From NCBI GenBank assembly GCA_963850345.1, contig CAWKKW010000002.1, forward strand, positions 1,054,001-1,118,000: a stretch of 64,000 nucleotides of DNA, written 5' to 3'. Below are positions 53,181-62,066 of this stretch, piece by piece (within the stretch, counting starts at the first letter, position 1; the number at the start of each line of letters is the position of its first letter). The notes beneath the pieces are model-generated. The model saw only the letters and a program-made list of their open reading frames with translations, ran no database searches and was not told the DNA's origin. A program made the position numbers and the translations under genes. The DNA is from CAWKKW01 sp963850345. Lineage in GTDB: Bacteria; Acidobacteriota; Terriglobia; Terriglobales; Acidobacteriaceae.

Positions 53181-54107
53181 ATGATCCACGAGCTTCGTCA
53201 CATCCGTGCGTTCCTGAAGATTGCGGAAACGCGCAACTTTACCCGCGCCGCGAACGATCTCCATGTCTCCCAATCCGCGCTGACGGTGCAAATACAACAG
53301 CTCGAGGAAAGCCTGGGCATTCAACTCTTCGATAGAGGCAAACGCGGGGTAACACTCACGGCCGCGGGAAAAGATGTTTTTGGCCCTTTGCAACGGCTGT
53401 TCAATGATGCGCAGACCATCGTGGATCATGCACGCGAACTCAGCTCCGCATCCACCGGCTTTGTCACCATCGCTGCTCTCCCCACTGTCTGCGCGGGCGT
53501 GCTTCCGGAACTGGTGCGTAGTTTCATAGAGACTTATCCGGGGATTCGCGTGCAGATCACCGACGTGATCGCGGAGCGCGTTCGCGAAGCCGTTCTCAAA
53601 CGTGAGGTAGATTTCGGCATCGGGACACAACATGGCCGAGTTGCCGAGCTTCGAGCGACTCCCCTGTTTCAGGACCGCCTGGTGCTTTTCGCTCCCAAGA
53701 GCCATCCGTTGTCAGCAAAGCCAAAGGTCGCGCTGCGCGAAGCCGCCGCTTTTGACCTGATTTTGCCGAGTCGCAGCAGCAGTGTTCGAGAAGCAGTGGA
53801 GGCCATAGCGCACCGCGAGCGACTCGTCCTCAATACGCGGTACGAAACGAATTTTATGCCGACCGCGCTCGCTTTCGTTCGAGCCGGCCTCGGAGTGGCA
53901 ATTTTGCCTGAGTCCGCAGCCGGTTCCGAAACCGCTGAGTTCCTCAGGATTCCGCTGAACAACCGGTCTTCCACGCGCCAGATCGAGCTCCTCCAAAGAA
54001 AGGGCTCAACTCTTTCGCCGGCCGCCGAAAGCCTTGCACAACATCTCCTGCACAGCTTCCTTCTAAAGACGAGCGAGCGATCCAGCCGACAACGTAGAAG
54101 AGGCTGA
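53181..54107 (+). CDS. LysR-family transcriptional regulator
   Basis: A 308-residue regulator. The winged helix-turn-helix is typical (LRHIRAFLKIAETRNFTRAANDL; LTVQIQQLEESLGIQLFDRGKRG), followed by a two-lobed effector domain (residues about 90-295). It is divergent from the CitMHS/AtuA/tannase series and followed by a type-B carboxylesterase, so it likely senses an aromatic or carboxylic acid and controls both sides. Confidence 0.93.
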   Translation: MIHELRHIRAFLKIAETRNFTRAANDLHVSQSALTVQIQQLEESLGIQLFDRGKRGVTLTAAGKDVFGPLQRLFNDAQTIVDHARELSSASTGFVTIAALPTVCAGVLPELVRSFIETYPGIRVQITDVIAERVREAVLKREVDFGIGTQHGRVAELRATPLFQDRLVLFAPKSHPLSAKPKVALREAAAFDLILPSRSSSVREAVEAIAHRERLVLNTRYETNFMPTALAFVRAGLGVAILPESAAGSETAEFLRIPLNNRSSTRQIELLQRKGSTLSPAAESLAQHLLHSFLLKTSERSSRQRRRG

Positions 54108-54127
54108 AAGCGCCATCGGCTTATACG

Positions 54128-54147
54128 ATTGATCTGTTCGGATCAAT
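54128..54147. repeat. Inverted repeat upstream of the carboxylesterase
   Basis: ATTGATC-N6-GATCAAT, a 7-bp perfect inverted repeat between the LysR stop and the esterase start. It could be an operator or a weak LysR terminator; no T-run follows. A TTATAT word at about 54175-54180 may be the esterase -10. Confidence 0.4.
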
Positions 54148-54217
54148 GAATTGTACACATACTCCCGCGCGCTGTTATATTCGCGTGCGTTGGACGAATA
54201 ACGTCCGGAGGATGTAG

Positions 54218-55825
54218 ATGGATTTGTTTAGGAAGGTCGCTTTAGCGGCGATTGCTGCTTTGGTTGTGCCGCAGATGTTTTCGCAGGCCGGAGTGGTCAG
54301 CACGGAATCAGGCAAGCTCGAAGGCGCAACCCAGGGTCAAGTGGAATCGTTCAAAGGCGTGCCCTTTGCCGCGCCTCCAGTTGGAGATCTGCGCTGGCGC
54401 GCTCCACAACCGGCCCAGGCCTGGTCTGATGTTCGGAAGGCCGACGCATATTCAGCGGACTGCATGCAGGTGCCCTTTCCGAGTGACGCGGCTCCATTGG
54501 GGACCAAGCCGGCCGAGGATTGTCTCTACCTGAACGTGTGGCGTCCCGCAGGAACTAAAGCTGACGCGAAATTACCCGTCATGTTCTGGATCTATGGCGG
54601 CGGATTTGTGAATGGCGGCAGTTCGCCGGCGGTGTATGACGGCAGCAAATTCGCCGAGAAGGGCATAGCGTTCGTCAGCGCCAACTATCGCCTCGGCCGC
54701 TTCGGCTTCTTTGCCTTTCCTGAACTGACCAAAGAGAATGCGGACGGCATGGTCGGCAATTACGGCTTCATGGACCAGATTGCTGCATTGAAGTGGGTGC
54801 AGAAGAACATCGGCGCGTTCGGTGGAGACTCCTCGAACGTCACCGTATTCGGAGAGTCTGCCGGTGGGTTCTCAGTGAGCATGTTGCTTACCACCCCGTT
54901 GAGTAAGGGTCTGTTTTCGAAAGCAATCATCGAGTCCGGCGGAGGCCGTACCAACCTGGGTGGTCAGCGTTATCTCAACACGGAGCTACCGAACGGACCT
55001 GCCTCGGCCGAATCTGTCGGAATCGAGTTCGCCCACAGCGTTGGCGTTGAAGGGACGGACAAAGACGCCCTGGAACAGTTGCGTCGTCTTTCCGCGGAAA
55101 AGGTGCTCGGCAATCTCAACATGGCAACCATGAGTCAGCCCGGCTACGCAGGTCCCATGATCGATGGGCACGTGGTGGTATCGGACCCTCAATCCGTGTA
55201 CCTCTCCGGTGCAGGATGGCATGTGCCTATCATGATCGGCACAAACAGCCTGGATATTGGATTCGGCTTCGCTCCTGACAAAGCGGCACTGTTTGCGCCG
55301 TTTGGTGCCAATCGCGAGAAGGCGATGCAGGCCTACGATCCCTCTGGGAATGAAGATTTACGCGCTGTGCAATACCGGGTATCGATGGATCGCTTTATGA
55401 CTGAACCAGCGCGTTTTGTCGCGAGCGTCTTCGCTTCAGAAGGCCTGCCTGCTTACGAGTACCGCTTTTCGTACGTCGCGAAAAGCATGCGTAGCAAGTG
55501 GCCTGGCGCTCCACATGCGACTGAGATTCCGTACGTCTTCGACACAGTTCAGGCGAAGTATGGAAACGAGCTTGCGCCCGAGGACGAGAAGATCGCTCAG
55601 GCGGTGCTCAATTATTGGGCGGCATTCGCTAAGACCGGTGACCCGAGCACTGGCAACACGCCCGCTTGGCCGAAATTCACACCGGCAACAGACATGATGA
55701 TGAATTTCACGGAGAAGGGTCCAGTAGCCGGACCGGATCCGTGGAAAGCCAGGTTGGATGTGACGTCGGCATACGTATCGAGTTCCGCCCCTCCACCTGC
55801 GCCGAAACTTCCTTCGCGCCCCTAA
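54218..55825 (+). CDS. Exported type-B carboxylesterase
   Basis: A 535-residue serine esterase of the carboxylesterase type-B family with signal peptide (ALAAIAALVVPQMFSQA). The family signs are FKGVPFAAPPVGDLRWRAP, EDCLYLNVW, the oxyanion YGGGF, and the nucleophile in VFGESAGGFS. The C-terminal His is expected in GAPHATEIPYVF. GGAGGATGTAG lies upstream of ATG 54218. Length is normal (500-550). It sits beside the LysR gene and the tannase operon, so it may act on the same ester class outside the cell. Confidence 0.92.
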   Translation: MDLFRKVALAAIAALVVPQMFSQAGVVSTESGKLEGATQGQVESFKGVPFAAPPVGDLRWRAPQPAQAWSDVRKADAYSADCMQVPFPSDAAPLGTKPAEDCLYLNVWRPAGTKADAKLPVMFWIYGGGFVNGGSSPAVYDGSKFAEKGIAFVSANYRLGRFGFFAFPELTKENADGMVGNYGFMDQIAALKWVQKNIGAFGGDSSNVTVFGESAGGFSVSMLLTTPLSKGLFSKAIIESGGGRTNLGGQRYLNTELPNGPASAESVGIEFAHSVGVEGTDKDALEQLRRLSAEKVLGNLNMATMSQPGYAGPMIDGHVVVSDPQSVYLSGAGWHVPIMIGTNSLDIGFGFAPDKAALFAPFGANREKAMQAYDPSGNEDLRAVQYRVSMDRFMTEPARFVASVFASEGLPAYEYRFSYVAKSMRSKWPGAPHATEIPYVFDTVQAKYGNELAPEDEKIAQAVLNYWAAFAKTGDPSTGNTPAWPKFTPATDMMMNFTEKGPVAGPDPWKARLDVTSAYVSSSAPPPAPKLPSRP

Positions 55826-55844
55826 CCAGACTGTCGATCCTGAG

Positions 55845-55868
55845 ACGGCTGCGCCTTGGCGCAGCCGT
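55845..55868 (+). terminator. GC-rich hairpin after the carboxylesterase
   Basis: An 11-base perfect inverted repeat (ACGGCTGCGCC / GGCGCAGCCGT) with almost no spacer starts 20 bases after the stop; it would fold as about 10 pairs with a 4-base loop. A short TTCG follows rather than a T-run. The rest of 55826-56183 holds no gene I can support on either strand. Confidence 0.6.
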
Positions 55869-56183
55869 TCGTACTTGCAAGGCCGTCCCTCGGCAGCCCT
55901 GGGAAAGCGATAGCCACCTATGCCCTCAGCATTCGTAACAGGTGCGCGCGTCATAACTCCACTCATGGAACACCAGATCGGAGTTGCGCCGGAAGGACGC
56001 GGGTGCACCCTCGCTCCACACGATTGCGTAGATCCTATTCAGAGCTGCGACATAGCCGCAGGCGGCGAGATCAACACAGAGGCATTCTGAAAGTCTTACC
56101 TTCGTGTTGCAAAATCTGTGAGTTTCCTCCTGCCAGTACAATGCTTGTGCGACGGTTTGGTTGTCGAGATAGCTTAAGAGGAG

Positions 56184-57101
56184 ATGGCCGTGCGTGTCTT
56201 TGTAGCTGGGGCGACCGGAGCGATTGGCGAACCCTTGATAGCGGAGTTGTTGAAGCAGGGACACTCCGTAGTGGGAATGACAACGAGCGAGGCGCGTGCA
56301 AAGGATTTGAAGAGCCAGGGCGCCGACGCTCTGATCGTGAACGCCTTCGATGCATCCGCGGTAGAGACCGCCTTGCGGAACTCGGAGGCGGAAGTAATCA
56401 TCGATGAACTGACCTCGCTGCCGAAAGATCAGAGCGATATGGCGAAGTATGCAGCAGGCGATAGGAAGCTGAGGCTTGAGGGCGGAGGAAATCTGCTTCG
56501 TGCGGCGATTGCGAGCGGCGTCCAGCGCTATCTGCAACAATCGAGCGGCTTCTTTTTGAAGGCAGCGGAAGGGGCGCTGGCGGACGAATCGTCTCCCTTA
56601 GATGTGAACGCCAGCCCAGCTGTGGCTGCGAGCGCGCGAACTTATGCAGAACTGGAAGCCCGCCTCTTCAGCTCCGGTGCGATCGAGGCGGTGGCACTGC
56701 GATACGGTTTCTTTTATGGGCCGAAGACCTGGTACCATCCCGGCGAAGCGGCGGCAAACATGGCCATGCAGCGAAAGAGTCCCGTAGTAGGTAAGGGTGA
56801 AGGCAAATGGTCATTTGTGCATATCAACGACGCAGCGATCGCAACTGTGGCGGCGCTTACAGCCGAGCCTGGGGTCTACAACATCGTGGACGATGACCCT
56901 TCGGCGCAAGCGGTATGGCTACCCGCGTTTGCTAAGTTCGTGGGTGCTCCGGAGCCCCCGCACATGAACGAGGCAGAAGCAACCGCAATTGCCGGTGAAG
57001 ACGCAGTGTATTACGCGACCAAACTGAGCGGGGCGTCGAATGCTAAGGCGAAGCAAATTCTCGGGTGGAAGCCACGGCGGTTGGAGTGGTTGGACAGGTA
57101 G
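56184..57101 (+). CDS. NAD(P)-dependent epimerase/dehydratase-like protein
   Basis: A 305-residue extended-SDR protein. The nucleotide motif is VFVAGATGAIGEPLIAELL. Later parts include the SSGFFLKAAEG segment in the usual Ser/Tyr region, ALRYGFFYGPKTWYHPGE, and VHINDAAIATVAAL near the substrate side. The catalytic Tyr is not in a standard YxxxK, so it may bind nucleotide without typical SDR chemistry. GAGGAG directly precedes ATG 56184; GTG 56190 would have better spacing. It stands alone. Confidence 0.85.
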   Translation: MAVRVFVAGATGAIGEPLIAELLKQGHSVVGMTTSEARAKDLKSQGADALIVNAFDASAVETALRNSEAEVIIDELTSLPKDQSDMAKYAAGDRKLRLEGGGNLLRAAIASGVQRYLQQSSGFFLKAAEGALADESSPLDVNASPAVAASARTYAELEARLFSSGAIEAVALRYGFFYGPKTWYHPGEAAANMAMQRKSPVVGKGEGKWSFVHINDAAIATVAALTAEPGVYNIVDDDPSAQAVWLPAFAKFVGAPEPPHMNEAEATAIAGEDAVYYATKLSGASNAKAKQILGWKPRRLEWLDR

Positions 57102-57226
57102 GCCACTTGCAGCAAATGCTGGACTAGCTTGGATCGACTTGTAGATTTAAGCGCCGCGTGTTCTTTTGGCACAATTCCGGTGGGCTATAGCTATGGGATC
57201 ACAAAGAGCACCTATAGTAGTTCACG

Positions 57227-57669
57227 ATGAATCGATCCGGGAGATCGACTCAGTCATCTGTCCTCGCAGTGCCTTCGTTGAATCATGTTGGGTTCCTAAT
57301 CCCCTACGCAGGAGGCCTCACTCTTTCTAAGAGCGGCGACACCGCCTATTCGGAAAAGCTCCTGCGGCTGCTCCCTCCGACTTAGGGATTTGCGCCATCT
57401 GCATCCATCGCGGCTTCCACAATCTCTCGGCTCAAAACGCCGCATTAGTCGTCCGGACGGCCAATCCGCGAGTCGTAATTCCCTGCCATTGCGGCATGAT
57501 GGTTAACAACGTCGGATCTCCTGAGATGTTCGAGGCTGCGCTGGATAGCCTAATGTTGAAGGCCGAGTACACCGTACTGAAACCCTGGGTGCATCAGGGT
57601 CAGAACGTCGAACCAAGCCGTAGCGGGCTTAGCAGGAATGGGGAAGAACCATATGGAAATCTCTCTTAG
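57227..57669 (+). pseudogene. Decayed MBL-fold (UlaG-like) metallo-hydrolase
   Basis: The gap before the SDR gene carries two out-of-register pieces of one protein. Frame one (ATG 57227 to TAG 57383-57385) reads NHVGFLIPYAGGLTLSKSGD and TAYSEKLLRLLPP. Frame two continues from about 57380 with DLGICAI, then NPRVVIPCHCGMM and SPEMFEAAL, up to TAG 57667-57669. The SGD and PCHxGM words match the metal-binding ends of UlaG-type lactonases. Joining them needs a one- or two-base shift at about 57380, and the N-terminal half with HxHxDH is missing. The end overlaps the SDR start. Confidence 0.6.
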
Positions 57670-58423
57670 CGGCAAGGTCGCAATCATCACGGGCGCCTCC
57701 TCCGGGATAGGACTTGCAGTAACAAAAACTTACCTGGAGTGCGGCGCAGCCGGTATCGTCGCAGTCTTCCGGCGAACGCAGGTGCCGGAGGAACTCCAAA
57801 GGCTCGGCGAGCGCTTTCCGGGAAGGCTCGCAATCGTACACGGCGATGTTGCCGACGAGAGCACGGCGATTGCGTTCACTGAGGAAGCCCTGCGGCGCTT
57901 CAATCGAATTGACATCCTGGTGAGCAACGCGGCCGTGAGTGTGGTGAAGGCACTTCATCTTCACACGCCCGAAGAGTGGGACGCGGTTATGAACTCCAAC
58001 GTCAAGAGCCTCTATTGGGCCGCCCGGCACGTGGTGCCGGTGATGATCAAGCAGCACTCCGGACTCATTCTGGTCAGCGGATCGATCTCCGGTGAAATCG
58101 GCATTCCAACGCAAGGGGCCTATGCGCCGTCGAAGGGCGCACTGCATCAGATGACGCGGCAGATGGCCATTGAATATGCCCGGGATGGAATTCGCGTGAA
58201 CACCATTGCGTGCGGCACCGTCGACACGCCCATCGTAGAGCGCTCCGCCCAGGCGTCTGGAAATCCGGACCATTACTGGTCCATGCTGCGCAACGCTCAC
58301 CCCATCGGCAGGATCGCATCGGCGGAGGAAGTCGCCGCTTTTTACGCGTTCCTCGCAACCGATATCGCAAGCTTTTTTACAGGAGCTGTTCTGATGTTGG
58401 ACGGTGGTTATACCGCTCAGTAG
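57653..58423 (+). CDS. SDR-family oxidoreductase
   Basis: A 256-residue classical short-chain dehydrogenase. The cofactor motif is ITGASSGIGLAV; the NAG-type motif reads SNAA; the catalytic Ser is in LVSGSISG and Tyr-Lys in AYAPSKGAL; RVNTIACGTVDTP is also typical. The C-terminus FFTGAVLMLDGGYTAQ is standard. I start at ATG 57653 (GGGGAAG six bases upstream), not ATG 57638. It is first in a compact set with the zinc dehydrogenase (5-base gap) and a second SDR, which together could oxidise a sugar or polyol. Confidence 0.9.
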   Translation: MEISLSGKVAIITGASSGIGLAVTKTYLECGAAGIVAVFRRTQVPEELQRLGERFPGRLAIVHGDVADESTAIAFTEEALRRFNRIDILVSNAAVSVVKALHLHTPEEWDAVMNSNVKSLYWAARHVVPVMIKQHSGLILVSGSISGEIGIPTQGAYAPSKGALHQMTRQMAIEYARDGIRVNTIACGTVDTPIVERSAQASGNPDHYWSMLRNAHPIGRIASAEEVAAFYAFLATDIASFFTGAVLMLDGGYTAQ

Positions 58424-58428
58424 GAGCC

Positions 58429-59457
58429 ATGATGAAAACGACACTCGCGGCACGATACGTCGGTCCCGGCCGCGTGAAGGTAGAAGAGGTCCTTATTCCC
58501 GATCTGGCTGAAGAGGAAGCTCTCATTGAAGTCGAAGCGTGCGGATTCTGCGGATCAGACATCAATATCATTGCTGGGACCCACCCACGGGCCAAGGCCC
58601 CGCTCACGCTGGGCCACGAGCTCGCAGGAACGATTGTCCAAATGAGGAGCTCCTCAACTGCACTGAGCGTCGGGGATAGGGTAGCGATATTTCCCCTCAT
58701 CTCATGCGGAGTTTGTCATGCCTGCAAGCATGGAAACGCGCACGTGTGCCGCGACCTGAAGCTCTACGGCTTCGACGTGGATGGCGGCATGGCACAGTTC
58801 GCAAAGCTGCCGGTCACCTCACTCATGCGATTGCCGGCGCAGATGCCTCCGCGCGTGGGCGCGCTCATTGAGCCGCTCGCCGTGGCGGTTCACGGGGTCC
58901 AGCGATCTGACGTTCGCGGTGCGGCTCTCGCCGTAGTCCTTGGCGCGGGTCCGATCGGATTGCTTACCGCTCTGGTAGCGCAGGATCGCGGCATTCCCCA
59001 CGTTTTCATCAGCGATGTGAATCCGGAACGGCGTGAGTTGGCAGAGTCGTTGGGCTTGCGAACGGTTGAGGCAGGAGACGCGCTGCGCCGCCTCGTCATG
59101 GCCGCATCCGCCGGAGAAGGCGCTGACATCGTGTATGAGTGCGCCGGACATCCCTCCTCCGCGCTCGAAATGTGCGCGCTGGTCCGGCCGCGTGGAACAA
59201 TCGTCAACCTCGGCGTCTTCAAAACACCGATTGCTGTGGATATGCAGGCAGTCAATTTCAAGGAACTGCAGATCCTGGGTTCCAGAGTGTACGATCGCGC
59301 CGACTTTGAGCAGGCCATCGAGCTGGCCGCGCGCCTTCCGCTGGAGCGCATTGTCTCCCGTACCTACAGCCTTCAGGACGCGGGCACCGCATTTGAGAAC
59401 TTCAAATCGGGCAAGATCTGCAAGGCTCTTATTCTTCCTTCAGGAGCCGTGGTATGA
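58429..59457 (+). CDS. Zinc-dependent medium-chain dehydrogenase (sorbitol/threonine dehydrogenase-like)
   Basis: A 342-residue MDR enzyme. The catalytic zinc site is in ACGFCGSDIN and the GHELAGTIV stretch, and the structural zinc cysteines in CGVCHACKHGNAHVC. The cofactor motif is VLGAGPIGLLTALVAQ. Such enzymes oxidise polyols, aldonates or threonine with NAD+. TAGGAG precedes the double ATG (58429/58432). Its stop overlaps the next SDR gene by ATGA, showing an operon. Confidence 0.92.
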   Translation: MMKTTLAARYVGPGRVKVEEVLIPDLAEEEALIEVEACGFCGSDINIIAGTHPRAKAPLTLGHELAGTIVQMRSSSTALSVGDRVAIFPLISCGVCHACKHGNAHVCRDLKLYGFDVDGGMAQFAKLPVTSLMRLPAQMPPRVGALIEPLAVAVHGVQRSDVRGAALAVVLGAGPIGLLTALVAQDRGIPHVFISDVNPERRELAESLGLRTVEAGDALRRLVMAASAGEGADIVYECAGHPSSALEMCALVRPRGTIVNLGVFKTPIAVDMQAVNFKELQILGSRVYDRADFEQAIELAARLPLERIVSRTYSLQDAGTAFENFKSGKICKALILPSGAVV

Positions 59458-60218
59458 ATCCGTTTCGCGTTGAAGGCAAGTTGGCGCTGGTGACAGGCGG
59501 TGCAAGCGGGATCGGTTATGGAGCAGCAAAGGCTCTGGCGGAATCCGGCGCTAACCTGGTTCTTGCGGGTCGGCGCGTCGCCGAACTCGAACGAGCCGCT
59601 GCCGCGCTCAAGCAACTAGGTGCCGTCGTCCACGTCTCGCCTATCGATTTGAAAGAAACCGCAGCTATCTCAAGGTGGTTTGACGATGTGTGTTCAAAGA
59701 CCGGAGTGCCGGACATCCTTGTCAACGCAGCCGGAATGACGCGGCGCGGCCCGGCAGTAGATCTGACGTTGGATGACTGGTCCGCAGTGATGACCGTGAA
59801 TGCGGAAGCCATCTTCGAGCTGAGCCGATGCTTTGCCCGACGGCGCATCTCAGACCGGCTGGGTGGCAACATCGTCAATGTGGCTTCGCTGATGACCTTC
59901 GCAGCGCGTCCGGGCACGTCTGTCTATGCCGCGTCAAAAGGCGCGGTGGGTCAACTCACCAAGGCCATGGCGGTGGAATGGGCCAGGTACGGAATCACCG
60001 TGAACGCCATTGCTCCAGGCTACATCGACACCGAGCTCACGCAACCGCTGGTCAGCGATCCCGAATTCAGTTCGTGGGTCGTAGGCCGCTGTCCACTGGG
60101 CAGATGGGGAACTCCGGAAGACATCGCCTGGCCGATTGTGTTTCTGTCCAGCGCTGCTTCGTCCTTCCTCACCGGCCAGGTGATTCCCGTGGACGGAGGA
60201 TGGCTGGCTACGGTTTGA
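59454..60218 (+). CDS. SDR-family oxidoreductase (gluconate 5-dehydrogenase-like)
   Basis: A 254-residue classical SDR. VTGGASGIGYGAAKAL is the cofactor site, VNAAGMTRRG the NAG motif, VNVASLMTF and VYAASKGAVGQL carry Ser, Tyr and Lys, and the end is FLTGQVIPVDGGWLATV. The AEAIFELSRCFARRRI segment and overall form resemble gluconate 5-dehydrogenases. It is translationally coupled to the zinc dehydrogenase. The GH51 gene starts 117 bases later and may be part of the same transcript. Confidence 0.9.
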   Translation: MNPFRVEGKLALVTGGASGIGYGAAKALAESGANLVLAGRRVAELERAAAALKQLGAVVHVSPIDLKETAAISRWFDDVCSKTGVPDILVNAAGMTRRGPAVDLTLDDWSAVMTVNAEAIFELSRCFARRRISDRLGGNIVNVASLMTFAARPGTSVYAASKGAVGQLTKAMAVEWARYGITVNAIAPGYIDTELTQPLVSDPEFSSWVVGRCPLGRWGTPEDIAWPIVFLSSAASSFLTGQVIPVDGGWLATV

Positions 60219-60335
60219 AAGTTCCGCCTCGATCTTCTTTCGCAGTGGATGAACCGGGAGCGTCCGTGCTCCTCAATATCGAGCAAATGTGTAAGGCTGT
60301 TCCATGACAAGGCAGATATGGAGAGAGCGACGAGC

Positions 60336-61991
60336 ATGAACCGAAGGGAACTTCTCAAGAGTGTTGCAATGTCTGGAGCGGTCTTCGCGTTTGCCAAACA
60401 CAATGTGTGGGCCAGTGAGACCGATGCCCAGATAGAGATTCTTCTCGAAGAGGGGAACGAAATCATCTCCCCGAATCTGTACGGTCAATTCACAGAACAC
60501 ATCGGCGGCGTCATCTACGACGGGATTTGGGTCGGAGAAGGATCGAAGATTCGGAATCAAAACGGCATCCGGGCAGATCTCATCGACGCCCTCCGGCGGA
60601 TTTCTGTTCCGATCATCCGCTGGCCAGGCGGATGTTTCGCCGACAGTTACGATTGGAGGGATGGTGTGGGTGAAGTTGCCAAACGGCCCTCCCGCACCAA
60701 CTTCTGGGAAGTGGACCCCGATGCCGTGCGTCTTCATGAAAAGGGCGATCAGGTTATCGAATCGAATCGCTTCGGCACGAATGAGTTCATGCGCCTGTGT
60801 TCGTTGACTGGCGCGCAGCCTTATGTCGCCGCCAACGTTCGCAGTTTATCCGCGCTTGATTTCGATCATTGGGTCGAATACTGCAACTCACCAGCCGGCA
60901 GCACTACGCTTGCCAGATTGCGCGAGGCGGCGGGTTTCGGCCAGCCATTCAAGGTGCGCTACTGGGGAGTTGGAAATGAAAGCTGGGGATGCGGTGGCAA
61001 CTTCACACCGGAAGAATATGCGACCGAGTTTCGCCGCTTTACGAGCTGGGTGCCCAGCTATGGGCTCGATCTCCAATTCGTCGGATCAGGGCCCAACAAT
61101 GACGATCTCGACTGGACCCACCGTTTCTTCGAACAGATATACTCGGGCTCCCACCCCTATCACACGTCCGGTTTGTACGGATGGTCCGTCCACTACTATG
61201 CTTCGAATCTCAGCCGCGGAAAAACGCAGGACTGGATCCTCAGTAAAGGCGACGCCCTCGCCTTCGACAAGGTCGACTGGTACGAACTGATGCGCGTCTC
61301 CAACGGTATCGAACAGATCGTTGAGGACCAGTGGTCCGTCATCGGGCAATATGAAACCGCGCACCACATCAAGCTGGTTGTCGATGAATATGGTCCGTGG
61401 TACCGCGAAGGCACCGAGGTGGATCCCACTCACATCTTCGGCCAGCAGGTCACCATTCGAGATGCGCTCGCCACTGCTCTTACGCTCGATATCTTCAACC
61501 GCCATGCCGACAAAGTTGGCATAGCCACAAACGCGCAGCTCGTCAACAACATCAACGCGGTGTTCCTCGCTCACGAAGACAAATTCGTGACCACGCCTAA
61601 CTATCATGTGTTTTCCATGTACGCGGACCACGCCGGCGGACGGAATCTGAGGACGGAGTTCACCGCTCCCAGCGTGCGTTACACGCGCGATGGGCAGGCT
61701 GCCCAGTTCTGGGGTTTGAACGGGTCTGTCTCACAAAAGGGCAACAAGCTCACGCTCACCGTCGTGAATCCTGACCTGGAAAACTCCATCGAGACGCAGA
61801 TCGCCCTGCGCGGCGGCCAGATCAAAGATGTCACCGGCACCCTGCTCACCGCGAGTGATATGCATGCCCACAACACATTTGACGCGCCGGACTCGGTCAA
61901 GCCCGCACCGCTGCCCGTCAGGATTTCAGATGGCGCGGCAATGGTGCGATTTCCCAACGGCTCCGTGTCCAAAGTGCAGATCACGCTTTGA
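60336..61991 (+). CDS. GH51 alpha-L-arabinofuranosidase, Tat-exported
   Basis: A 551-residue retaining arabinofuranosidase. A Tat signal (NRRELLKSVAMSGAVFAFA) indicates export, while many GH51 enzymes are cytoplasmic. The acid/base Glu215 is in GVGNESWG and the nucleophile Glu351 in VVDEYGPWY; the RWPGGCFADSYDWRDGVG and NLYGQFTEHIGG stretches are family hallmarks. The C-terminal beta-sandwich follows (LTVVNPDLENS). I start at ATG 60336, nine bases after GGAGAG; ATG 60318 and 60249 are in frame. It would complement GH127 in removing arabinose side chains. Confidence 0.92.
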   Translation: MNRRELLKSVAMSGAVFAFAKHNVWASETDAQIEILLEEGNEIISPNLYGQFTEHIGGVIYDGIWVGEGSKIRNQNGIRADLIDALRRISVPIIRWPGGCFADSYDWRDGVGEVAKRPSRTNFWEVDPDAVRLHEKGDQVIESNRFGTNEFMRLCSLTGAQPYVAANVRSLSALDFDHWVEYCNSPAGSTTLARLREAAGFGQPFKVRYWGVGNESWGCGGNFTPEEYATEFRRFTSWVPSYGLDLQFVGSGPNNDDLDWTHRFFEQIYSGSHPYHTSGLYGWSVHYYASNLSRGKTQDWILSKGDALAFDKVDWYELMRVSNGIEQIVEDQWSVIGQYETAHHIKLVVDEYGPWYREGTEVDPTHIFGQQVTIRDALATALTLDIFNRHADKVGIATNAQLVNNINAVFLAHEDKFVTTPNYHVFSMYADHAGGRNLRTEFTAPSVRYTRDGQAAQFWGLNGSVSQKGNKLTLTVVNPDLENSIETQIALRGGQIKDVTGTLLTASDMHAHNTFDAPDSVKPAPLPVRISDGAAMVRFPNGSVSKVQITL

Positions 61992-62040
61992 CGCCGTCGT
62001 GCCAACATCGGCTCTCACGCGGGCGCGGCAAGCAAAAACG

Positions 62041-62066
62041 GGTGTCCATCCGTTCGAATGGACACC
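62041..62066 (+). terminator. Terminator hairpin after GH51
   Basis: A 9-bp stem (GGTGTCCAT / ATGGACACC) with an 8-nt loop starts 49 bases after the stop. It can be extended outward by AGCAA/TTGCT, and a short T-rich TTGCTTTCT follows. This is the clearest terminator in the window. Confidence 0.7.

Noticed and set aside
55926..56540. A 204-codon minus-strand frame covering the gap before the epimerase-like gene
   Set aside because: It overlaps the well-supported plus-strand NAD(P)-binding protein and has no family features or ribosome site.
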